In this document: positions 49,795 through 58,608 of the stretch, piece by piece
How positions within the stretch are numbered: position 1 is the stretch's first letter
How the letters are laid out: each line of letters starts with the position of its first letter
NCBI GenBank assembly: GCA_024692235.1
Contig: JAILMW010000022.1
Coordinates: 1 to 64,000 of the forward strand
Length of the DNA: 64,000 bases
DNA from: Saccharofermentans sp.
GTDB taxonomy: Bacteria; Bacillota; Clostridia; Saccharofermentanales; Saccharofermentanaceae
Reading direction: 5' to 3'
Notes under the pieces: generated by a model
What the model was told of the DNA's origin: nothing
The model's input: only the letters and a program-made list of their open reading frames with translations
Database searches by the model: none
Made by a program: the position numbers and the translations under genes

Positions 49795-52320
49795 ATGAAG
49801 ACCAGCTTTTCAACATTGGCATGCCCCGACTTCTCGTGGCAGGACATCTATTCGATGGCTAAGGATTTCGGCTTTGACGGAATCGAGATCAGAGGACTTG
49901 GCGAGGATATCTTCTCCGTTAAGGCTCCCCCTTTCAGAGATGAGAATATCGACGGAACAGTTGCTAAGCTAAGAAAGCTCGGACTTGAGATCTCATGTCT
50001 TTCCTCCGGCGAGCCCGTATACGATCCCGCGACGACAGACAAGGCCATCGAGGAGATAACGGCTTATGCAAAGCTTGCAAACAAAGTAGGAGCAAGCTTC
50101 ATTCGTGTACTCGGTGACCGTGATCCCGCTCCTTCTCGTGAGATCGACGATAATGTCGTTATCGAGACCATGAAGAAGCTCGTTCCCGTAGCAGAGGAAT
50201 ATAACGTAACACTCCTCCTTGAGACGAACGGTGTATATTGCGATACTTTAAGGCTCAAGAAGGTCATCGATGCGATAGGAAGCCGTAAGGTAGCTGCCCT
50301 TTGGGATATGCACCATCCTTACCGCTTCATGAACGAGGATCCCGAAGTTACAGTCAAGAACTTAGGCGAGCTTATCAAGTACACACACGTTAAGGACTCC
50401 GTAATGGAGGGTGACAAGGTAGCTTACAAGCTCATGGGTACGGGTGACCTTCCCATCAAGGCTATGTTCGCTGCACTTGATTCCATCAACTATCAGGGCT
50501 ATATCACATTGGAGTGGGTATACAGATGGTCCAAGGACCTCTTCGATGCAGGTATCGTAGTACCTCACTTCGCAGGATTCATGGAGCAGTACAAGCCCCA
50601 TAAGAAGAATGAGCTTCAGGTGGATAAGAGAGGCACGGGTTACTATCCCTGGCCTAAGGAGACACTGGTGGATTACACATTCCCCGATGTACTCGATAAG
50701 ATCTGCGAGCTCTTCCCCAATCAGTATGCTTTCCGTTATACGGAGCTTGACTATACAAGAACATATACGGAGTTCAGGGACGACGTAGACAACCTCGCTC
50801 GCGCATTCCTTGCAATGGGATGTAAGAAGGGCGATCACATCGCTATCTGGGCAACAAACGTACCCCAGTGGTACCTTACATTCTGGGCTGCGACCAAGAT
50901 CGGCTGCGTACTCGTAACCGTCAATACGGCTTACAAGATCCACGAGATCGAGTATCTCCTTCGTCAGTCCGATACGAATACTCTCGTAATGATCGATAAG
51001 TTCAAGGATTCCGACTATATCCAGATCATGAACGAGATCTGTCCTGAGCTTAAGGACAGTAAGCCCGGCGAGCTTAAGGCTGCAAGACTTCCTTACCTGA
51101 AGAATATCATTACATGCGAATCCCGCGTTGACGGATGCTTCCACTGGGACGATCTTCCTTCGCTTGCCGAGACAGTCCCTTATTCCGAAGTAGAGAAGAT
51201 CCGCCGTACGGTAGATAAGCACGATGTCTGCAACATGCAGTACACATCAGGTACGACGGGATTCCCCAAGGGCGTTATGCTCACACACTATAATGTAGTC
51301 AATAACGGTAAGGCCATCGGTGACTGCATGGATCTTTCCACTAACGACAGGATGATGATCCAGGTTCCCATGTTCCACTGCTTCGGTATGGTACTTGCAA
51401 TGACAGCTTCCGTTACTCACGGTGTTACCATGTCCCCCATCACGGCATTCTCACCTCGTAAGGGACTTCACTGCATCAACCAGGAGAAGATCACATGCTT
51501 CCACGGTGTTCCTACCATGTTCATCGCAATGCTCGGACATGAGAACTTCCCCAAGACAGACTTCTCTCACATGAGAACGGGAATCATGGCAGGATCACCT
51601 TGCCCCATCAAGACGATGGAAGAGGTTATCGAGAAGATGCATATGCCCGAGATTGTTATCACTTACGGTCAGACAGAGGCATCTCCCGCTACTACCATGA
51701 GTAAGACGACAGATACTATCGAGCAGAGAGTTAATACCGTAGGACCTTCTATCTTCGGTGTTGAGACCAAGATCGTTGATCCCGAGACAGGTGAGGAGTG
51801 CCCAGACGGAGTTCCCGGTGAGTTCTGTGCTCGCGGATATAACATCATGAAGGGCTACTACAAGATGCCCGAGGCAACTGCCGCAGCTATCGACGAGGAC
51901 GGCTGGCTCCACTCCGGTGACCTTGCTCTTCGTCGCCCAGAGGACGGATATTACAAGATCACGGGCCGTATCAAGGACATGATCATCAGAGGCGGTGAGA
52001 ATATCTACCCCAAGGAGATCGAGGACTTCCTTTATACACATCCTAAGATCAAGGATGTTCAGGTAATAGGTGTACCTGATGCCGACTACGGTGAGGAGAT
52101 CCTCGCAGCTGTAGTACTTAAGGACGGCGAGGAAGCTACCGAAGATGAGATCAAGGACTACGTAAGGACTCATATGGCTAAGCATAAGATCCCCAGATAT
52201 GTAGACTTCGTAGACGGCTTCCCCATGAATGCCGCAGGTAAGATCTTAAAGTACAAGATGCGTCAGGAAGCTACAGATCGTCATAACCTTGGCGATGCAA
52301 GCAAGATCGTAACAGCCTAA
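49795..52320 (+). CDS. TIM-barrel (AP-endonuclease family 2)-acyl-CoA synthetase fusion
   Basis: An 841-residue fusion. Residues 1 to about 270 are a sugar-phosphate isomerase/epimerase-like TIM barrel with the expected metal ligands in LLLETNG, LWDMHHPYRF, YTHVKDSV and ITLEWVYRW. A linker leads to an AMP-forming ligase (about 300-841) with the ATP loop YTSGTTGFPKGVM (483-495), TYGQTEASPATTM, HSGDLALRRPEDGYYKITGRIKDMIIRGGENIYPKEIE, and the C-terminal lysine in NAAGKILKYKMR. It resembles the FadD or short/medium-chain branch. The reading frame is continuous, so this is a true fusion. A cyclitol, sugar acid or ring-derived carboxylate made by the barrel and activated by the ligase would explain it. 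The substrate is unknown. Confidence 0.88.
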   Translation: MKTSFSTLACPDFSWQDIYSMAKDFGFDGIEIRGLGEDIFSVKAPPFRDENIDGTVAKLRKLGLEISCLSSGEPVYDPATTDKAIEEITAYAKLANKVGASFIRVLGDRDPAPSREIDDNVVIETMKKLVPVAEEYNVTLLLETNGVYCDTLRLKKVIDAIGSRKVAALWDMHHPYRFMNEDPEVTVKNLGELIKYTHVKDSVMEGDKVAYKLMGTGDLPIKAMFAALDSINYQGYITLEWVYRWSKDLFDAGIVVPHFAGFMEQYKPHKKNELQVDKRGTGYYPWPKETLVDYTFPDVLDKICELFPNQYAFRYTELDYTRTYTEFRDDVDNLARAFLAMGCKKGDHIAIWATNVPQWYLTFWAATKIGCVLVTVNTAYKIHEIEYLLRQSDTNTLVMIDKFKDSDYIQIMNEICPELKDSKPGELKAARLPYLKNIITCESRVDGCFHWDDLPSLAETVPYSEVEKIRRTVDKHDVCNMQYTSGTTGFPKGVMLTHYNVVNNGKAIGDCMDLSTNDRMMIQVPMFHCFGMVLAMTASVTHGVTMSPITAFSPRKGLHCINQEKITCFHGVPTMFIAMLGHENFPKTDFSHMRTGIMAGSPCPIKTMEEVIEKMHMPEIVITYGQTEASPATTMSKTTDTIEQRVNTVGPSIFGVETKIVDPETGEECPDGVPGEFCARGYNIMKGYYKMPEATAAAIDEDGWLHSGDLALRRPEDGYYKITGRIKDMIIRGGENIYPKEIEDFLYTHPKIKDVQVIGVPDADYGEEILAAVVLKDGEEATEDEIKDYVRTHMAKHKIPRYVDFVDGFPMNAAGKILKYKMRQEATDRHNLGDASKIVTA

Positions 52321-52331
52321 TGGTTAATTTC

Positions 52332-52368
52332 AAGACCTCTCCGTCACGGAGAGGTCTTGTTTTATCTT
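52332..52368 (+). terminator. Terminator after the TIM-ligase gene
   Basis: AAGACCTCTCCGT and ACGGAGAGGTCTT pair perfectly around one base, followed by GTTTTATCTTTT. Confidence 0.93.
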
Positions 52369-52477
52369 TTCCAAAGTCGATGATGTGGCTTTGTGATATA
52401 ATCACTCCATCAAAGGATCGATGTATTTCGGAAGAAAGTAACCGGGATCATACGTTTTTATCGAGAGGGAAGTATTT

Positions 52478-53443
52478 GTGAATGTAGATTGGTTGGAGAA
52501 GGAGCAAACTGTTCAGCTGAGGGCGATCCTTTGCCTCTTGGTAGTATTTGCACACAGCAATAACAGTATTGCCTATGCATTCGGTCCTGTTGCAGTTTCC
52601 GTTTTCTTTCTTCTCAGCGGATATTCACTGGTGTTTACTACCTGGAATAAGAAGTTGACCGCAAAATATGTTGTAAGGAAATTCACGAATCTGTTGATAC
52701 CGTATTTTATGGTAGAGATACTCTACAGGATCCTTTATTACTTTTATGATACGGTAAAGCACTACAACACCTGGGAAGGAACGATCAACGGATATCTTCA
52801 TTTTTCTCCTCCCGTATTTGCGGGCTGGTATCTTGAAGTACTTGTCGTCCTGTTAGTCCTTTATTTTGTTGCTTACAAAATAGCAAAAGGGAACTCGCGG
52901 AATCTGATGCTCGCATTGGCGGGACTTTATATCGGCTTCACACTGTATAACATTTTTTACACTAAGTGCTTTGAAGCTATTGTAATACCGCACTTCTTTG
53001 TTTTGGGAGTCGGGCTGTATTTTGTAAAAGACAAAGTGGAGAAGTTTTATGTGAAGAATCATTGGGTCAATTATGTTCTTCTTTTGTGCCCGATCATATC
53101 GTTTCTCATTTTATACTTTTTCTATTCATCTGAGGGAACAAGCAAACAGATAGCTTCTGCTGTTTTCTTTAATCTTGCACCGGCCTTTCTCATATATCTT
53201 ATACTGCATGTAAAACTGAATAATAAGTTTCTTGCTTTTATTGCCAAGTACAGTCTTTGGATATATCTGGTCCATGTAGGATTTCAGTACATACTTATGA
53301 ATGTTATCGGTATGTGGGGTATCAAAGTACGCTGGATCAGCGTCACCTTCTTTATTGCTACCCTTATCCTGTCGATCTTCTTGTCTATTCCGTTGGAATT
53401 CATCTTTAGAAAGATAAACAAATTGCTTGGATTTCAAAAATGA
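52478..53443 (+). CDS. Acyltransferase 3 family membrane protein
   Basis: A 321-residue membrane protein of about nine to ten spans. The opening VQLRAILCLLVVFAHSNNSI holds the LR...H signature of acyltransferase-3 O-acetylases (OafA-like), and FFLLSGYSL is the second typical motif. These enzymes acetylate or succinylate surface sugars. It starts at GTG 52478 with GAGGG upstream and has a TATAAT box (52397-52402). The DNA is plainly richer in A and T than its neighbours, which suggests recent arrival. No glycosyltransferase cluster is attached. Confidence 0.85.
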   Translation: MNVDWLEKEQTVQLRAILCLLVVFAHSNNSIAYAFGPVAVSVFFLLSGYSLVFTTWNKKLTAKYVVRKFTNLLIPYFMVEILYRILYYFYDTVKHYNTWEGTINGYLHFSPPVFAGWYLEVLVVLLVLYFVAYKIAKGNSRNLMLALAGLYIGFTLYNIFYTKCFEAIVIPHFFVLGVGLYFVKDKVEKFYVKNHWVNYVLLLCPIISFLILYFFYSSEGTSKQIASAVFFNLAPAFLIYLILHVKLNNKFLAFIAKYSLWIYLVHVGFQYILMNVIGMWGIKVRWISVTFFIATLILSIFLSIPLEFIFRKINKLLGFQK

Positions 53444-53459
53444 CAATTGTCATTGCCGA

Positions 53460-53508
53460 TAAGTGATGCACCTCACTTAAATCCTTAAGCCGTAAGAAGG
53501 ATAATAAC
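53460..53508 (+). promoter_or_regulatory. Operator and promoter of the Lnr-like ABC operon
   Basis: TAAGTGA-TGCACC-TCACTTA (53460-53479) is a perfect seven-base-arm palindrome abutting a weak -35 (TTAAAT, 53477-53482), which is followed after 17 bases by GATAAT at about 53500-53505. This placement suits an activating response regulator. TGACAATTGTCA (53441-53452) is a second, perfect palindrome just upstream. Confidence 0.6.
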
Positions 53509-53536
53509 GGCATAAGGATAAAGGAGGGCATGACAG

Positions 53537-54478
53537 ATGTCTGAGATCTTAAAAGTTACGGGTCTTGTTAAGAGATACAAGGAATTAATAGCACTTGATA
53601 ATGTAAGTCTGAGCGTTAAGGAAGGAGAGATCTTCGGCCTTTTGGGACCTAACGGTTCCGGTAAGTCCACGACGATCAACTGCATCCTCTCGCTCCTTGA
53701 ATTCGATAAGGGTGAGATATCCGTATTCGGTAAGAAGATGACGCCTAAGTCATACGACCTTAAGAAGGATATCGGAGTAGTTCCTCAGGAAGTCGCAGTA
53801 TATGACACCTTGAATGTATACGAGAATATCGATTTCTTCTGCGGACTTTATATCAAGGATAAGGCTACAAGAAAGCAGTATGTTCAGGAAGCTATAGACT
53901 TCGTGGCGCTTAACGATTTTGTTAAGTTCAGGCCCAAGAAGCTTTCCGGAGGATTGAAGAGAAGACTTAATATCGCCTGCGGGATCGCACATAAGCCTAA
54001 GCTTATATTCTTCGACGAACCCACGGTGGCGGTAGATCCCCAGAGCCGTAACAAGATCCTGGAAGGTATTGAGCAGCTTCGTAAGAACGGCGCGACGGTA
54101 GTATATACATCTCACTACATGGAGGAAGTCGAGCAGCTCTGCGACAGAGTTTCCATTATAGATAAGGGACATGTTATTGCCGAAGGTACCATCGACGAAC
54201 TTAAGGGCATGATCAAGAAGAGCGAGATCATAACGATCGAGACGGCGGGCCTTGATAACAGGTTATTAGAGAAGATAAATGAACTGCCTCACGTATTTAA
54301 TGTCGACTATAAGGATAATGTCCTCAAGGTGGAAGCGGGATCAGGTAAGCACAATGTAATCGACATAGTAAATATCCTTCAGAACGGCGGTTATTCCATG
54401 AAGAAGATATTCTCAGAGCAGCCTACGCTTAATGACGTATTCCTGGAACTTACCGGCAAGGAACTTCGTGACGAGTAA
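53537..54478 (+). CDS. ABC transporter ATPase (LnrL-like)
   Basis: A 313-residue ATPase. Walker A is GLLGPNGSGKSTTINC, the signature is KLSGGLKRRLNIACG, Walker B is LIFFDEPTVAVDPQSR, and the H loop is YTSHYMEEVEQLCD. The C-terminal domain (from about 230) is usual for DrrA/LnrL-like drug exporters. AAGGAGG precedes the ATG. It opens a five-gene operon (ATPase, two permeases, histidine kinase, response regulator), the same parts as Bacillus subtilis LnrLMN plus LnrJK for linearmycin resistance. Substrate specificity is not shown. Confidence 0.92.
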   Translation: MSEILKVTGLVKRYKELIALDNVSLSVKEGEIFGLLGPNGSGKSTTINCILSLLEFDKGEISVFGKKMTPKSYDLKKDIGVVPQEVAVYDTLNVYENIDFFCGLYIKDKATRKQYVQEAIDFVALNDFVKFRPKKLSGGLKRRLNIACGIAHKPKLIFFDEPTVAVDPQSRNKILEGIEQLRKNGATVVYTSHYMEEVEQLCDRVSIIDKGHVIAEGTIDELKGMIKKSEIITIETAGLDNRLLEKINELPHVFNVDYKDNVLKVEAGSGKHNVIDIVNILQNGGYSMKKIFSEQPTLNDVFLELTGKELRDE

Positions 54479-54493
54479 GAGGAGAGATATAAG

Positions 54494-55642
54494 ATGTTTA
54501 AGTATTACCTTTTGAAGAATCTTAGAAATGTGATGTTCCTCTTCTGGAGCTTCGTGTTTCCGCTGGCTCTTATGACATGTATGTATATGGCCTTCGGCGA
54601 TGTCTACGATATGGTCAATTCCATAGATCCGCATAAGACCATTCTGGTAGCTGAGGACGACAGCGAATTCTCTGTGGGATTTGAAGAAGTAATGCATACG
54701 ATGTCGGATGAGACCTCTGACAACTACTACTTTGATCTTACCGAGGATATGAGCCTTGAAGAAGCAAAGGAGAGCATCAAGAAGGGCGAGAGTGAGACCT
54801 TGTTCGTTGTATCCGACGGCAATATCGAAGTCTTCTTATGTAATGACCATTCCATGACTGCGGCAATAGTATCTCAGTCGGTTGCAAATACGTACAGGAA
54901 TAAGTACGAGATAATCTCTGATGCTTTCGCGAAGGATCCGCAGGCGGCACTTGAGATAATGACTTCTTCGGAGGAGATGTCAGACTTTACCGAAGCTCGC
55001 AAGGACGTCTTCTCAGGCGATCCCAATGTATATTCGTGGTATTTTTACAGCTCGCTTGTAATGGGTATCTTCTTTAATGCGACGGGCGGTGCTGCCATAG
55101 TAAGCGATCTTAAGGCGGATGTATCCTGCGAAGCCATGAGATTCTCGGCATCTCCTGAGAAGAAGAGCAAGATGCTCCTTTATTCGTTCTTATCAAGGCT
55201 TATACCTGCTCTTGCCATCAATGCATTTCAGCTGGTGATCATGAATAAGGTCTTTGATGTAAGCCTGGGCAATGACATATTAAAGCTCATAACGTTCATC
55301 GTGGCGGCTAACGTATTCTCGATAAGCTTCGGCATCATATGCGGGATCATCTTCAAGGGAACACTTGAGAGCAGAGCCAATAAGACGACGGCGATCATCA
55401 TGACTTCCGTTTTCTTGAGCGGCGAAATGCTCAACACCCTTCCCGGCACCATCGAGAAGTACTGCCCCATAGTAAATGACATCAACCCGGCTACGGTCAT
55501 GAACATGACTTTCTACAGAATGTCTTTATATAGCGACAGCCTCGATTTCTATCTTAATATGGCAAAGATCGTTGGAGCGGGCGTTATATTCCTTGCAATA
55601 GGAACACTTATCTTAAGGAGGGAAAAGTATGCATCTTTATAA
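54494..55642 (+). CDS. ABC-2 permease with extracellular loop (LnrM/N-like)
   Basis: A 382-residue permease. One N-terminal span (VMFLFWSFVFPLALMTCMYM) is followed by about 150 residues outside, then five spans (VMGIFFNATGGAAIV, LIPALAINAFQLVIM, FIVAANVFSISFGIICGII, IIMTSVFLSGEMLNTL, IVGAGVIFLAIGTLIL), the ABC2_membrane_3 layout. AAGAGGAGAG lies upstream. The gene overlaps the second permease by 14 bases, so translation is coupled. Confidence 0.88.
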   Translation: MFKYYLLKNLRNVMFLFWSFVFPLALMTCMYMAFGDVYDMVNSIDPHKTILVAEDDSEFSVGFEEVMHTMSDETSDNYYFDLTEDMSLEEAKESIKKGESETLFVVSDGNIEVFLCNDHSMTAAIVSQSVANTYRNKYEIISDAFAKDPQAALEIMTSSEEMSDFTEARKDVFSGDPNVYSWYFYSSLVMGIFFNATGGAAIVSDLKADVSCEAMRFSASPEKKSKMLLYSFLSRLIPALAINAFQLVIMNKVFDVSLGNDILKLITFIVAANVFSISFGIICGIIFKGTLESRANKTTAIIMTSVFLSGEMLNTLPGTIEKYCPIVNDINPATVMNMTFYRMSLYSDSLDFYLNMAKIVGAGVIFLAIGTLILRREKYASL

Positions 55643-56807
55643 GAATTTCTTCCGCCTTCTAAGACATAATCTTGTGGGAGTAATAATATATGCGGTGATC
55701 TTCGTGGCAATGATCCTGGGTCTTTCAATGTCAGCCGAGGCCATGGGACCTTCTGATATCGAATATAAGAAGAGCTATAAGATCAGTTATTCCGACAGTG
55801 ACGACTCCGTATTATCAAGAGGTCTTATCGAATATCTGTCTAAGGAGAATGAAGTAACGGATCTGTCCGGCCGTTCCGAAGAGTCCGTCCTTGATATGGT
55901 CTTCTTCTCCGTAAGCGAATATCACATGGATATAGAGGCGGGATTTGAAGAAGCTGTCGAGAACGGCGAGGATGCCAAGATAACATATACGACCAATTCC
56001 GATCTTGGCGGAGTCACATTTGCCGCCGATACGATGGTCAATAACTACATAAGTTCTTACTGCGATTACCGTAAGATGGGATATTCCAAAGAGGAGGCAG
56101 CTTCCAAGGCGGATGAGCTCTTAGAAGTTCAGACAAGGGCATTTATCCTCACAGCGGATGAGGATCATGTCATGACCGGCAAAGATTCCATGATCTATAC
56201 GCTTTATAATTTCTTCGGTTATCTTATCATCGGCTTTATGGCACTTGGTATCGGTCATATCATCGTTGCAAATAACAATAAGAAGATCGGAGACCGCATA
56301 TCATCTTCTCCCGTGAACGGTAAGAAGATAAGTATCTCCAATACCATGGGTCTCATAACGTCAGGTGTTGCTGCGTGGGCTTTGTTCTCGGGTATCGCAT
56401 GGGTACTCGGACATGATACGGTGATCTACAGGGATTACTGGTGGCTGTTCGTTATCAATTCCCTGGTAGCTACACTTGTTGCATGCTCTCTGACCTCGCT
56501 TATCACATCCTTTGATATCGAGCACAATACTCTTAATATGGTGACGAATATCATTTCGCTGGGAATGAGCTTTATATGCGGTGTGTTCGTTCCTCTTGAT
56601 GTCTTAAGCGACGGACTTCTTAATATTGCAAGGTTCTTCCCTTTATACTGGATGGTCTGTGCTAATGAGATGACAAAAGCAGGAGGCTTTATAAACAGCG
56701 ACAGGCTTCTCCTGTACATAGGTATCGAGCTCTTATTTGCAGTGGCTCTGGCAGTACTTGCAGCCATGATCAAGATGACTCGTTTAAGCCGTATCAAGCA
56801 TGCGTGA
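55629..56807 (+). CDS. ABC-2 permease with extracellular loop (LnrM/N-like)
   Basis: A 392-residue permease with the same plan as the previous one: an N-terminal span (LVGVIIYAVIFVAMILGLSM), a large polar loop (about residues 35-195), and about five C-terminal spans (FFGYLIIGFMALGIGHIIV to LLYIGIELLFAVALAVLAAMI). The two probably form a heterodimer. AAGGAGGG inside the previous gene is its ribosome site. The kinase gene begins 29 bases after the stop. Confidence 0.88.
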   Translation: MHLYKNFFRLLRHNLVGVIIYAVIFVAMILGLSMSAEAMGPSDIEYKKSYKISYSDSDDSVLSRGLIEYLSKENEVTDLSGRSEESVLDMVFFSVSEYHMDIEAGFEEAVENGEDAKITYTTNSDLGGVTFAADTMVNNYISSYCDYRKMGYSKEEAASKADELLEVQTRAFILTADEDHVMTGKDSMIYTLYNFFGYLIIGFMALGIGHIIVANNNKKIGDRISSSPVNGKKISISNTMGLITSGVAAWALFSGIAWVLGHDTVIYRDYWWLFVINSLVATLVACSLTSLITSFDIEHNTLNMVTNIISLGMSFICGVFVPLDVLSDGLLNIARFFPLYWMVCANEMTKAGGFINSDRLLLYIGIELLFAVALAVLAAMIKMTRLSRIKHA

Positions 56808-56836
56808 TAAAGAGAGTCTGATGCTATAATAAGTGC

Positions 56837-57976
56837 ATGGATTGGCGCATTACCGATAAAACCATATTACTGATATCAGCAGTCCTGATGACGCTCCTTT
56901 CGACAGGAGGGGCAGTTGTCGGGACTGATGTCGCATGTATACTTGTGGCGACTATCATATTCGCGGTAACCGAATTAAGAAGAGGAGTCTTATGGACCGC
57001 CCTGCTGACTCTGGCTTTGACGGTCGCATCCTTCTTTGTCCCGAAGTTTATGATCGCAGTTCCCCTTATGATGTACGGTGTGATCTCTTCTTCGGATAAT
57101 AAGAAAAGAGGATACGTACTTCCCGTTAAGGTTGTAAGCATTCTCTGCATGAGCGGTGCGATCTTTTATTTTGCTTCCGGTGCCGTAATGATATGTGCGA
57201 TAGTCTTTTTGTCTGTGACAGGCATATATATGGCCCTTAAGACGAGAAGATATGAAGAGAATGACAAGATCTTAACGGACAAATACGATGAGGCAAGGAT
57301 AGCTTCTGCCAATGCCAGAAGATTGGGCGAAGAGATAATGAAGAATGCCGACAATGAGATCTATACGGCAAGGCTCAAGGAACGTAACCGCATCGCCCGC
57401 GAGATCCACGACAACGTCGGTCACATGATCACAAGAGTGATCATCCAGCTCCAGGCCGTTAAGATAATCAACAAGGATCCTGCGGTAGGAGCTCAGCTGG
57501 AGTCAGTGGGCGAGACATTAGATCTTGCCATGACGGGCATAAGAAAGAGCGTCCATGAGCTTCATGACGATTCCATAGATCTGTCCATCGGTATAAATGA
57601 TATAACGAAGACCTTATCGGATAAGTTCGATATAGAGGTTAAGACATCTATAGAATCCCCCGCCGACAACAAGACAAAGAGTGCCGTTCTTGGCATAATA
57701 AAAGAAGCCGTGACCAACATCTCCAAGTATTCAACTGGCGATAAGGTCCTTATCGAGGTTACCGAGAATAATACCTTCTGGAGGATAAAGGTGTTCGACA
57801 ACGGCAAGAACCCCGTGCGGGAATTCGACCTTAATGATGACAGCCTGTCGGAAGGCACCGGCATCGGCCTTAAAAATATCGGAGCCAGAGCGTCGGGCGC
57901 AGGCGGAAGAGCCTCCGTCATGAGCGACGAGAAGGGCTTCACCATACTTGCAACTCTGCCTAAGGGAAAGGAATAA
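56837..57976 (+). CDS. NarL-family sensor histidine kinase (LnrJ-like)
   Basis: A 379-residue kinase. Four to five N-terminal spans (about 10-130) have no large outside loop, then a coiled linker (RYEENDKILTDKYDEARIASANARRL). The HisKA_3 domain has ERNRIAREIHDNVGHMITRVIIQLQ (phospho-His), followed by an HATPase domain (GIIKEAVTNISKYS, DNGKNP, GTGIGLKNIGARA). It lies in the ABC operon and most likely senses the exported compound or membrane damage. The ATG has no Shine-Dalgarno sequence; TATAAT lies six bases before it, so an internal promoter with leaderless mRNA is possible. Confidence 0.92.
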   Translation: MDWRITDKTILLISAVLMTLLSTGGAVVGTDVACILVATIIFAVTELRRGVLWTALLTLALTVASFFVPKFMIAVPLMMYGVISSSDNKKRGYVLPVKVVSILCMSGAIFYFASGAVMICAIVFLSVTGIYMALKTRRYEENDKILTDKYDEARIASANARRLGEEIMKNADNEIYTARLKERNRIAREIHDNVGHMITRVIIQLQAVKIINKDPAVGAQLESVGETLDLAMTGIRKSVHELHDDSIDLSIGINDITKTLSDKFDIEVKTSIESPADNKTKSAVLGIIKEAVTNISKYSTGDKVLIEVTENNTFWRIKVFDNGKNPVREFDLNDDSLSEGTGIGLKNIGARASGAGGRASVMSDEKGFTILATLPKGKE

Positions 57977-57978
57977 AG

Positions 57979-58608
57979 ATGAGAGTCTTGATTGTAGATG
58001 ACGATCCCCTTGTATCGGGAGCGCTGAAGGTAATACTTGAAGCTGAAGGTGATATCGAAGTCGCGGGAGTTGCTTCCTGCGGTTCTGAGGCCGTGGACAG
58101 GGCGCTGGGAGACGATGCTCCCGACGTTATCGTCATGGACATAAGGATGGACGGCATGAACGGCATCGAAGCCGCACAGAAGATATTGGAAGGCAATAAG
58201 GATATTAAGATCTTGTTCCTTACTACTTTCCTTGACGACGAATATATTAATCAGGCTCTGAGCCTCGGAGCATCCGGATATATCCTTAAGCAGGAATGCG
58301 CCACGCTGGCTTCTTCCGTCAGGGCGGTTCACGGAGGACAGATCGTATTCGGAGGCAAGATAGTGGAGAAGCTTCCCGACCTTATGAACAGGAAGGAGAA
58401 GTTCGACTACGATTCCTACGGTATAACGGATAAGGAGAAGGAACTTATCGAGATGGTGGCAGAAGGCCTTTCCAATAAGGAGATATCCGAGAAGATGTTC
58501 CTGGGAGAAGGTACTGTCAGGAATATGATGAGTTCCGTTCTGTCCAAGCTTGACTTAAGGGACAGGACTCAGCTTGCCTGCTTTTATTACCAGAAGATAA
58601 AGCCTTAA
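57979..58608 (+). CDS. NarL/LuxR-type response regulator (LnrK-like)
   Basis: A 209-residue regulator. The receiver has RVLIVDDDPLVSGAL, the phospho-Asp in VIVMDIRMDGMNG, and Lys in GYILKQE. The C-terminal LuxR helix-turn-helix is GITDKEKELIEMVAEGLSNKEISEKMFLGEGTVRNMMSSVLSKLDLRDRTQL. It starts two bases after the kinase stop. The palindrome at 53460-53479 before the ABC genes is a natural target. Its stop codon overlaps that of the convergent beta-lactamase-fold gene by three bases. Confidence 0.94.
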   Translation: MRVLIVDDDPLVSGALKVILEAEGDIEVAGVASCGSEAVDRALGDDAPDVIVMDIRMDGMNGIEAAQKILEGNKDIKILFLTTFLDDEYINQALSLGASGYILKQECATLASSVRAVHGGQIVFGGKIVEKLPDLMNRKEKFDYDSYGITDKEKELIEMVAEGLSNKEISEKMFLGEGTVRNMMSSVLSKLDLRDRTQLACFYYQKIKP

